From the NCBI GenBank assembly GCA_049509915.1, contig JBEKZL010000076.1, forward strand, positions 1-31,347: a DNA stretch of 31,347 bases, read 5' to 3'. Position 1 is the stretch's first letter. Every line of letters starts with the position of its first letter. Both the position numbers and the translations under genes were made by a program. This document shows positions 25,443 to 31,347 of the stretch, piece by piece. The notes under the pieces were generated by a model. The model saw only the letters and a program-made list of their open reading frames with translations, did not search any database and was not told the DNA's origin. Origin of the DNA: JBEKYD01 sp049509915. GTDB taxonomy: Bacteria; Acidobacteriota; Terriglobia; Bryobacterales; Bryobacteraceae.

Positions 25443-25771
25443 ATGAAGAAAATCGAGAGCCGTTCAAGCTCGACGAAGTCAAGGAGGCTCTCAAAAGTAT
25501 TGGCATCGACGGGATGACCATCAGCGAAGTTCGCGGGCACGGGCGCCAAAAGGGCCACAAAGAAGTTTACCGCGGCCAGGAGTACAACGTCGATTTGCTG
25601 CCCAAGGTGAAAGTCGAGCTTGTCGTCTCCAATTCCCGCTCCGAGGAAGTAATTAAAACCGTTACCCAAGCGGCCCGCAGCGGCAAGATTGGCGATGGCA
25701 AGATCTTCGTCTACGATGTCGCCGAGGCCATTCGAATTCGAAACGATGACCGAGGCGATACTGCCCTCTAA
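25443..25771 (+). pseudogene. glnB: Nitrogen regulatory protein P-II with a 5' deletion/frameshift
   Basis: The start ATGAAGAAAATCGAG (MKKIE, from 25443) is the typical P-II N-terminus, with a G-rich patch upstream. The next expected residues (AIIK) are missing. The remainder PFKLDEVKEALKSIGIDG continues from 25460 in a different frame, through MTISEVRGHGRQKGH, the T-loop YRGQEYNVDLLPKVK with the uridylylation tyrosine, and the ATP-site segment ARSGKIGDGKIF. Compared with a normal P-II, ATG-to-CCG spacing is 17 instead of 27 bases, a net loss of 10. As read, only a fragment from the internal ATG at 25514 (85 residues) is intact, which would lack the first beta strand. P-II signals nitrogen and energy status to GlnD partners, transporters and glutamine synthetase. 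The glnB/glnK distinction is not certain. Confidence 0.75.
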
Positions 25772-28211
25772 CAGCCCATCCGATCCGGCGCGGACGTTTT
25801 TCGAGACCGGCGACGCCCTCACGGCGCTGGCCGAGCGTACCGCCGCGGTCGACCGCCTGGTGGAGGATACGGCTGGCGAATCGTTGCTGTCCTCGGTTCC
25901 GTCAGGCTTCTCCGTGCTGGCCGTCGGGGGCTACGGGCGGCGCCATCTCTTCCCTTATTCCGACGTCGATCTGCTGCTGCTGGTCGAAGCCGAAGCCCTG
26001 GCGCAGGAACACAAACCGGAAATCGCGGCGTTTCTCCAGCGCCTCTGGGATGGCGGCCTGCGTGTCAGCCATTCCGTGCGGACGGTGGAGGAATGCACCT
26101 CTGTCCACGACCGCAATACCGAGCTCAACATCAGCCTGATCGATCAGCGCTACCTGGCCGGAGACCGGGCGCTCTACGCCTCCATGGCCGCCCGGCTGCC
26201 GCGTTTCATTCAGGCCAACCGCGAAGCCCTGATCCGCAATCTGGCGCGGCTGACCCACGAGCGCCACGCCAAGTACGGCAACACCTTCTATCATCTGGAA
26301 CCCAACATCAAAGACACTCCCGGGGGATTGCGCGATTTCCAGTTGCTCCGCTGGCTTAACCAGTTGCACGACACCGACGCAACGCGCCTGACCGCTCCCG
26401 AGCTTTCCACCGCGCTGCGTCACACTTTTGTGCACCTGGCGCGCTTGCGCTGCTTCCTCCACTTTCAGGCCGGGCGCGACAGCAATGCCTTGTCGTTCGA
26501 GGCCCAGGACGCCATCGCCGAACAGTGGGAGCACGGCCAGGTGGCCGCCTGGATGCGCGAGTACTACCGCCATGCCCGGGCCGTCTATCATGCCGCCATG
26601 CGCCAGCTGGACGCCAGTGAAGCATCCCTCAGCTCGCTGCTGGCCCAGTTTCGCAATTGGCGTTCCCGTCTTTCCAACGCCGATTTCAGCGTGCACCGCG
26701 AGCGCGCCCATATCCGCGAGCCGCAACAGCTCGATACCCACCCGGAACTGGTGCTGCGGCTTTTCGAATTCGTGGCCCGCCACGGCTTTGCCCTTTCCTT
26801 CGAAGCCGAGGAACGCATCGCCGGCCGCCTCGATCGCCTGAAGTGGCAATTCACAGGCGACCAGCCGCTCTGGCGTCCCCTGGAAGACATTCTCAGCTTG
26901 CCTTATGCGTCGCTAGCCATGCGCGGCATGCACGAGACCGGTTTGCTCACCGTCCTGTTCCCCGAGCTGAAGGCCATCGAATGCCAGGTGATTCGCGATT
27001 TCTACCATCGCTACACGGTGGACGAACACACGCTGGTGGCCATGCACAATCTGCGCGCGGTGGAAGGGCCGTACCGCGAAATCCTGGCTGAAGTGACCCG
27101 GCCGGGCATATTGATGTTTGCCCTCCTGTTTCACGACGCGGGGAAAGGCAATCCCGAAACCGGGCACGTCGCCGGCTCGGTCGGGCTGGCCGAACAGGCC
27201 GCTTTGCGCATCGGCATGCCGGCTGCCGATCGCGACCTGGTGCGGTTCCTCATCTCGAGCCACCTGGAGCTGTCCGAGGTGATGCAGTCCCGCGACACTT
27301 CCGATCCGCAGGCCATCGCCGAAATCGCCCGGCGCATGGGAACGGTCGAGCGCTTGAAGGCGCTGACCCTGCTCACCTACGCCGACATCAGCGCCGTCAA
27401 CCCCTCCGCCATGACGCCGTGGCGCTCCCAGCAGCTCTGGCAGGTCTACCTGCGCGTGTATCGCGAGCTGACGCGCGAGCTTGAAACGGATCGCATCGAG
27501 GCAGCGCCCGCCATTCCGCCGGAACGGGTCGCTTTCCTGGAAGGTTTTCCCACCCGCTATCTGCGCACCCACGGCGACACCGAAATCGACGAGCACGTGG
27601 CGCTGGAACTCCGCGCCCGTCCCACCGGCTTTGCCGTGGATATTCGCCGCCGCGAACCGGTCTGGCAGTTGACCCTGGTGGCCCGCGACCGCCCGGGCCT
27701 GTTCGCCTCCGTGGCCGGGACCCTTTCGAGCTTCGGCATGAATATCGTGCAGGCCGAAGCTTTTGCCAACCGGCGCGGCCTGATCCTCGATACCTTCAAC
27801 TTCGAGGACCCGATGCGGACGCTCGATCTAAACCCGACCGAGGTCGACAGGCTGCGTTCCTCGGTGGAAAAAGTGATTTCCGGCCGGATGGACGTCAAGG
27901 TTCTGCTCCGCAATCGTCCCAAGCCCAAGCTGCCCAGCCGCAAGGCCGGCATAGCCAGCCGGGTGGCCTTCAATGCCGAAGCCAGCGCGACCGCGACTTT
28001 GGTCGAAATCGTGGCACAGGACCGGCCCGGCCTGCTCTACGACCTGGCCTCGACCTTTTCCCGTTTCGGCGCCAATATCGAAGTGGTACTCATCGACACC
28101 CAGGCCCATAAAGCCATCGATGTGTTCTATATCACCGCCGAAGGAAAAAAGCTGACGCCGGAGAAACAGACCGCGCTCGAAACCGCCCTGCGGACGGCCA
28201 TCCAGCAATAA
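25746..28211 (+). CDS. glnD: Bifunctional P-II uridylyltransferase/uridylyl-removing enzyme GlnD
   Basis: The 821-residue protein senses glutamine and adds or removes UMP on P-II. The start is the ATG at 25746 (MTEAILPSN), 26 bases inside the P-II gene, which indicates translational coupling; a longer open frame upstream reads P-II out of frame. Domains in order: nucleotidyltransferase with GGYGRRHLFPYSDVDLLLLV (61-80; D73 and D75 bind metal), helical linker with PNIKDTPGGLRDFQ near residue 185, HD hydrolase domain with LFHDAGKGNPETGH near 463, and two ACT glutamine-sensing domains starting near 640 (LVARDRPGLFASVAGTLS) and 750 (IVAQDRPGLLYDLAST). All key motifs and the usual length are present. 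If P-II is really broken, GlnD would need another P-II paralogue as substrate. Confidence 0.95.
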   Translation: MTEAILPSNSPSDPARTFFETGDALTALAERTAAVDRLVEDTAGESLLSSVPSGFSVLAVGGYGRRHLFPYSDVDLLLLVEAEALAQEHKPEIAAFLQRLWDGGLRVSHSVRTVEECTSVHDRNTELNISLIDQRYLAGDRALYASMAARLPRFIQANREALIRNLARLTHERHAKYGNTFYHLEPNIKDTPGGLRDFQLLRWLNQLHDTDATRLTAPELSTALRHTFVHLARLRCFLHFQAGRDSNALSFEAQDAIAEQWEHGQVAAWMREYYRHARAVYHAAMRQLDASEASLSSLLAQFRNWRSRLSNADFSVHRERAHIREPQQLDTHPELVLRLFEFVARHGFALSFEAEERIAGRLDRLKWQFTGDQPLWRPLEDILSLPYASLAMRGMHETGLLTVLFPELKAIECQVIRDFYHRYTVDEHTLVAMHNLRAVEGPYREILAEVTRPGILMFALLFHDAGKGNPETGHVAGSVGLAEQAALRIGMPAADRDLVRFLISSHLELSEVMQSRDTSDPQAIAEIARRMGTVERLKALTLLTYADISAVNPSAMTPWRSQQLWQVYLRVYRELTRELETDRIEAAPAIPPERVAFLEGFPTRYLRTHGDTEIDEHVALELRARPTGFAVDIRRREPVWQLTLVARDRPGLFASVAGTLSSFGMNIVQAEAFANRRGLILDTFNFEDPMRTLDLNPTEVDRLRSSVEKVISGRMDVKVLLRNRPKPKLPSRKAGIASRVAFNAEASATATLVEIVAQDRPGLLYDLASTFSRFGANIEVVLIDTQAHKAIDVFYITAEGKKLTPEKQTALETALRTAIQQ

Positions 28212-28220
28212 TGCTCCAGT

Positions 28221-28288
28221 CAGAGCCGCGACCGCAAGGGAGCGGTCCCCCGGCGGGACCTCCCAACCTCCTGGTGGGACAGAGCCGC
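28221..28288. repeat. Double-hairpin element flanked by a 9-bp direct repeat, downstream of glnD
   Basis: Hairpin 1: GACCGC (28230-28235) pairs with GCGGTC (28242-28247) around AAGGGA. Hairpin 2: TCCC-(A)-ACC (28261-28268) pairs with GGT-GGGA (28273-28279) around TCCT. The unit is bordered by CAGAGCCGC at 28221-28229 and again at 28280-28288. From memory, the GAGCCGCGACCGyrAGGGAGCGGTC core recurs in Solibacter-type genomes. It may serve as the 3' end structure of glnD mRNA. Confidence 0.55.
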
Positions 28289-28348
28289 TGCCCGACGTTC
28301 GCCGCATTCCTGAATCGAAGGCCAGATCCACACACTCGCCGCTACGTA

Positions 28349-28354
28349 TATAAT
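28349..28354 (+). promoter_or_regulatory. Candidate -10 box for the DUF4157 gene
   Basis: A perfect TATAAT lies 39 bases before the ATG in otherwise GC-rich DNA, within GTATATAATAACC. The -35 position has no consensus match. The GGAGG ribosome site at 28380-28384 stands eight bases before the ATG at 28393. Confidence 0.45.
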
Positions 28355-28392
28355 AACCGCAGCTCAAACTTAGGGAGCCGGAGGAATTGCCC

Positions 28393-30354
28393 ATGTTGGC
28401 CTTCGCGCAGAAGCCCACAGCCACCCGGCAGCCAGCCTCTGCTAAGGCGCCTGCCAGCCCCGAGGCAAAACGAAACGACGATTCTGAACCGCGGCCCGCC
28501 GCGCCGTTAGTGGCCGGGATGCGCCGCCAGCATTCCTGCCCTTGCGGCGGAGGATGCCCCAAGTGCCGGAACGGCCAGGCCACCGTGCCGCCTCACGTGC
28601 ATGCCGTGTTGGCTGAACCCGGTCACCCCCTCGATCTGGCCACCCAGAGCTTCGCGCAATCGCGCTTAGGCCACGATTTCAGCCAGGTGCGCGTGCATAC
28701 CGATACCAGAGCCGGTGAATCCGCGCAAGCCCTGGACGCGGTTGCCTACACGGTGGGCCGCCATGTGGTGTTCGGCACGGGACAATTCGACCCTCGCACC
28801 AGTGGAGGACAGCGTCTGCTGGCGCACGAATTGACACACGTACTGCAGCAGTCCTCCGTCACGACTGCGCCCGCGAACCTCCCTGTCGATCCAGCCGATA
28901 GCCCGCACGAGCGCGAAGCCCACCAGTCGGCCGATCGCTTCTCGCAACCTTCCCCCTGGTCTGAGAACCACCGCGTGAGCGTAACACCATCCGGTCCCAG
29001 ACTTCAGATGCAGCGGCGAGGCGCCGCCGGTGGCTGTGGGATCTGCATGGGGGGCGATTTCCGGAAGTTGGGCACGGTCGCCCACAGAGAGATTCAGGGT
29101 GCCTTCGTCGCGATGGATCCGGACATCGTCCCGGAGTTTCAGGTGCCCGTTGTCGAAGAGGACTTCAACGCCCCGTTCGTTCCGAAAGTCGATCTCACTA
29201 AAGAGACACAAAACTTTTACGGCAAGGTGATTGAAATTGGAGAGATCAAGCCGCTCGACGACGCTGGCAAGCAAGTCGGCATCGCCAGGCGTAAGCTCGA
29301 CGACTATACCCGGGAACTTCGATTCACCAATGATGAGGTTTTCCGGATGCGTATCCCGCCGCCTTCCGAGCTTCTGTACGTTAATTCCCAGAACCCGCCC
29401 GGATGCCCGCCTCAAATCATACACGTCCAACTGACCGAACCGGGAATCTACCAGTATTATTGTGAACCGCCATTTTCGACATTGGTGCGTCTCCCGCAAT
29501 GCGAGTGCGGTCGCCGCCGGCGCCAGAAGAAGCAGGAACGCGCGTATGCTTTTAAGGAAGCCTCCAAGCCTGTTGCGAAGGAAACTTCCAAGCCGGCTGT
29601 TAAGCAGGCCTCCAATCGTCTGTATGTCAAAGACTGCCACCCGAACTTCCAGGACATCGCCGACCGCGTCCCTTACATGCAGGCTCCCGCGGACCTCGAC
29701 TTCATCATCGTGATTGACTCCGGAGTCTTTAAGCAGAGGATCGACCAGGCCGGGCGCGATCAGCTCGAACGGACCAAACGCCTGATGAGACCGGCCGACC
29801 CCCGCAGCCTTCCTTTCATTCAGGTCGAGCCTATGATCGTCGCGTCCTCCTATGTCGCCGGTGCCATCGATCTTGCCGCCCTGATTGTTATAGCTATTCC
29901 GGCGGCGCCCGAAGTGGCAGCCACCGCCGTCGTGCCGGAAATGACCGCGGCGGTAGGCACAACCACGGCAGTAGGGACCACCGTCGGTACAGGGGCGGCC
30001 GTCACCAGCACCATTGAGGCGCCCGCCGGGATCGCGGCAGCCGTAAGCGCCGGAGCGACCGAAAGTAGCTCCACGGCGGCCACCGCCGCGATGATTTCCG
30101 GCACGGGCATGGGTTGGGCCGCTACCAGATTGTCGCAATCCGCGGCGGCCGCCATCGTGACACGCCTAGTCGCCGGGGGAGTTTCCGAAGCTAACGCAGC
30201 CGCCGCCGTCCAACCCCTAATCGGTAAGCGCATTCTCGGCGTGGCCGATGTGACCGGCAGGCCTGATCTCATAAATGCCAAGGCCGGACGCGAGATTGTG
30301 ATTGACGGCCAAACCTTCAACGCCATAGTCTGGCTCACCAGCCGCGGCTTCTAA
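28393..30354 (+). CDS. DUF4157 (eCIS-core domain) protein with possible nuclease-like middle domain
   Basis: The 653-residue protein starts at an ATG with GGAGG eight bases upstream. After a disordered Ala/Pro/Lys-rich leader come four cysteines C49-x-C51-x3-C55-x2-C58 (CPCGGGCPKC), a likely small zinc knuckle. Residues about 70-155 are a DUF4157 domain with SRLGHDFSQVRVHTD and the metalloprotease-like HELTH (145-149). This domain marks proteins linked to extracellular contractile injection systems and polymorphic toxins. In the middle, TVAHREIQ (228-235), D267 and EIGEIKP with E284-x-K286, followed by GIARRKLDDY (296-305), fits the order of a PD-(D/E)XK nuclease fold; this is inference. A Lys-rich repeat (ASKPVAKE/TSKPAVKQ) lies near 395-412, and an Ala/Gly/Thr-rich hydrophobic stretch spans about 485-615. 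No injection-system genes are in the window. Confidence 0.8.
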   Translation: MLAFAQKPTATRQPASAKAPASPEAKRNDDSEPRPAAPLVAGMRRQHSCPCGGGCPKCRNGQATVPPHVHAVLAEPGHPLDLATQSFAQSRLGHDFSQVRVHTDTRAGESAQALDAVAYTVGRHVVFGTGQFDPRTSGGQRLLAHELTHVLQQSSVTTAPANLPVDPADSPHEREAHQSADRFSQPSPWSENHRVSVTPSGPRLQMQRRGAAGGCGICMGGDFRKLGTVAHREIQGAFVAMDPDIVPEFQVPVVEEDFNAPFVPKVDLTKETQNFYGKVIEIGEIKPLDDAGKQVGIARRKLDDYTRELRFTNDEVFRMRIPPPSELLYVNSQNPPGCPPQIIHVQLTEPGIYQYYCEPPFSTLVRLPQCECGRRRRQKKQERAYAFKEASKPVAKETSKPAVKQASNRLYVKDCHPNFQDIADRVPYMQAPADLDFIIVIDSGVFKQRIDQAGRDQLERTKRLMRPADPRSLPFIQVEPMIVASSYVAGAIDLAALIVIAIPAAPEVAATAVVPEMTAAVGTTTAVGTTVGTGAAVTSTIEAPAGIAAAVSAGATESSSTAATAAMISGTGMGWAATRLSQSAAAAIVTRLVAGGVSEANAAAAVQPLIGKRILGVADVTGRPDLINAKAGREIVIDGQTFNAIVWLTSRGF

Positions 30355-30415
30355 AGCGCCTCAAACCGCCCGCTGGATCAGGGTACCCGAATTTGAAGCG
30401 GCGTACCGCGCACCA

Positions 30416-30674
30416 ATCGTGGCGGCCGAAAGGTAGCTCCCGCCCTCGACGCTCCTCAGCTCCAGGTTATCGAGGCCCTTTTGGCGGCGCCAACCTCAAT
30501 GCCGCCGCCGTCGAGGCCGGCGTTCACCGCAACACCATCGCCTATTGGCGCCACACCTCGCCGGCCTTCGAGGCGGCCGTCCGCGACGCCCAAACCGATC
30601 GCGCCGACATGCTGCGCGAGGGTGCCGTCGCCCGCGCTGAGCTGGCCTTCCAGGCTCTCAATACGGCCAAGTAG
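30416..30674 (+). pseudogene. Degenerate copy of a small HTH module
   Basis: From 30416 the DNA matches the start of the gene at 31204 very closely. Compared with it, this copy lacks 12 bases including the start codon (after AGGTAGCTCCC, 30441) and has lost one further base in the stretch near 30480. The later part still reads GANLNAAAVEAGVHRNTIAYWRHTSPAF, a helix-turn-helix of the type that begins with NxxxAAxxAGVxRxTIxxW, then an acidic/basic helix ending in AFQALNTAK and a stop at 30672-30674. Without the usual start it is probably not translated as such, though a frame from 30393 is open. Similar HTH proteins resemble phage terminase small subunits or transposon-associated regulators. Confidence 0.6.
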
Positions 30675-30704
30675 CGGTCTGGTGAGTAGGACGGCGCCCG
30701 CCCC

Positions 30705-30944
30705 TTACTTCTTTTCCGCCGCCTCGGTCTTCGGTTTAGGCGCTGAGGTCGGTGCTGGCCTCCAGAACGCCGGGTCAGCCTGAATCACCTCATCCGGTGG
30801 ACAGCTCAATTCCGGCCGAAGCTTCAGGATTTCCCAACGGCTCGCCTCCACAGTGTCCTGAGTGACCATCGTGAGGTGCCGGTACGCCTGAGACTCGACC
30901 GCCCTTTGTACGCCCTCAGCGTTGAAACCGGCGAAACGTGGCCC
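30705..30944 (-). pseudogene. Possible coding remnant on the minus strand
   Basis: The frame is open from an upstream TGA (30947-30945) to TAA at 30707-30705 and encodes 79 residues. They include GFNAEGVQRAVESQAYRHL, TVEASRWEILKLRPELSCP, PDEVIQADPAFWRP and a Lys/Glu/Pro tail ending AAEKK. The composition (aromatics, charged helices, a charged tail) is protein-like. The only in-frame ATG is at 30869, giving 54 residues, without a clear ribosome site. It may be the 3' part of a gene truncated at its 5' end by rearrangement. I do not recognise the family. Confidence 0.35.
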
Positions 30945-30947
30945 TCA

Positions 30948-31229
30948 ACCCGCCGGTTCCTCGATCGAACGTCCAAGCCCGAGTCAGAGAAACCGCGCCG
31001 CCGCATCTTTCAGGCATGCGACCCGTCGCCATCTCGCCGCAAGCCCCGGCGCCACTTAAGCTTGCAAAGCGTTCTCCGAAAACCCCTCCCCCGGCCTAGA
31101 GAGCCGGTCACGGATTTTCTAAATATTTCCTTCCCCTTCATTACAAGCCACTTCCGCCAAAACGGCCGCCTCCGCGCACCCGCCTCTCCCGTGCCCTCAA
31201 GCTATCGTAGTGGCCGAAAGGTAGCTCCC
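30948..31229. other. Intergenic stretch before the second HTH copy
   Basis: There is no recognisable gene. An AT-richer patch around 31110-31150 (TTTTCTAAATATTTCC) stands out against the GC-rich flanks and could hold the promoter of the HTH gene. AAAGG lies about nine bases before its ATG. Confidence 0.35.
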
Positions 31230-31347
31230 ATGCCCGATTCCGCCCTCGACGCTCCTCAGCTCCAGGTTATCGACGCCCTCTTGAACGGCGCCAACCTCAA
31301 TGCCGCCGCCGACCAGGCCGGCGTTCACCGCAACACCATCGCCAATT
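31230..31347 (+). CDS. Small helix-turn-helix protein, intact copy (partial at window end)
   Basis: An ATG at 31230 with AAAGG about nine bases upstream opens a frame that reads MPDSALDAPQLQVIDALLNG and then ANLNAAADQAGVHRNTIAN to the edge. The second part is a helix-turn-helix pattern (alternating Ala/Asn helix, AGV turn, HRNTI recognition helix). The protein is cut by the window end, so the C-terminal part is unknown. It is the intact sister of the degenerate copy at 30416. From memory, such short HTH proteins are present in many copies in Solibacter-like genomes. Function is unknown; DNA binding is inferred from the motif. Confidence 0.65.
   Translation, partial: MPDSALDAPQLQVIDALLNGANLNAAADQAGVHRNTIAN

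Noticed and set aside
28666..30138. Long minus-strand frame antisense to the DUF4157 gene (490 codons)
   Set aside because: No recognisable motifs; the plus strand carries DUF4157 with HELTH and a good ribosome site.
1..31347. CRISPR arrays, tRNA or rRNA genes
   Set aside because: No regularly spaced repeats, cloverleaf-like segments or rRNA-like conserved stretches were seen on reading both strands.

Overview
The window reads like chromosomal DNA of a soil Acidobacteriota bacterium of the Solibacter/Bryobacter type. This is inferred from high GC, high-GC third codon positions, frequent GTG/TTG starts, plant-polysaccharide enzymes, small dispersed inverted repeats and a repeated helix-turn-helix module at the right edge. 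No rRNA or marker gene is present to prove it.

Left part (1-9700). A transposase-like tail lies at the edge. It is followed by a Tat-exported GH127-type glycosidase (minus strand) with a striking double-palindrome operator candidate, a 39-residue lysine-rich microprotein, a beta-carbonic anhydrase, a small unknown gene, a Tat-exported GH78-like rhamnosidase whose end overlaps a stand-alone 5'-3' exonuclease, and a secreted tannase/feruloyl esterase. The enzymes suit trimming of arabinose, rhamnose and phenolic esters from plant cell-wall pectin and phenolics.

Middle (9965-19208, minus strand). A compact four-gene tripartite efflux operon is transcribed in the order membrane-fusion protein, RND pump 1, RND pump 2, outer-membrane lipoprotein. 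It has the MdtABC plus NodT/TolC layout. The first three genes are joined by 4-base stop/start overlaps. Pump 1 carries an unusual serine/alanine-rich insert of about 70 residues.

Right-middle (19793-25142, minus strand). A secreted six-hairpin-type glycosidase-like ORF runs without a stop into the N-terminal half of an M24 (creatinase-like) protein. The rest of the M24 protein continues in other frames. A secreted M28 metallopeptidase follows.

Right (25443-31347, plus strand). A P-II signal protein gene that appears to lack about 10 bases near its 5' end is followed by glnD, which overlaps it. Next comes a 653-residue DUF4157 protein with an HELTH motif and a possible PD-(D/E)XK nuclease-like middle domain. 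At the edge a degenerate and an apparently intact copy of a small HTH module form a direct repeat.

Several genes (M24, P-II, first HTH copy) are interrupted by small indels. They may be true decay or assembly errors, and raw reads would be needed to decide. No CRISPR array, tRNA or rRNA gene was seen.
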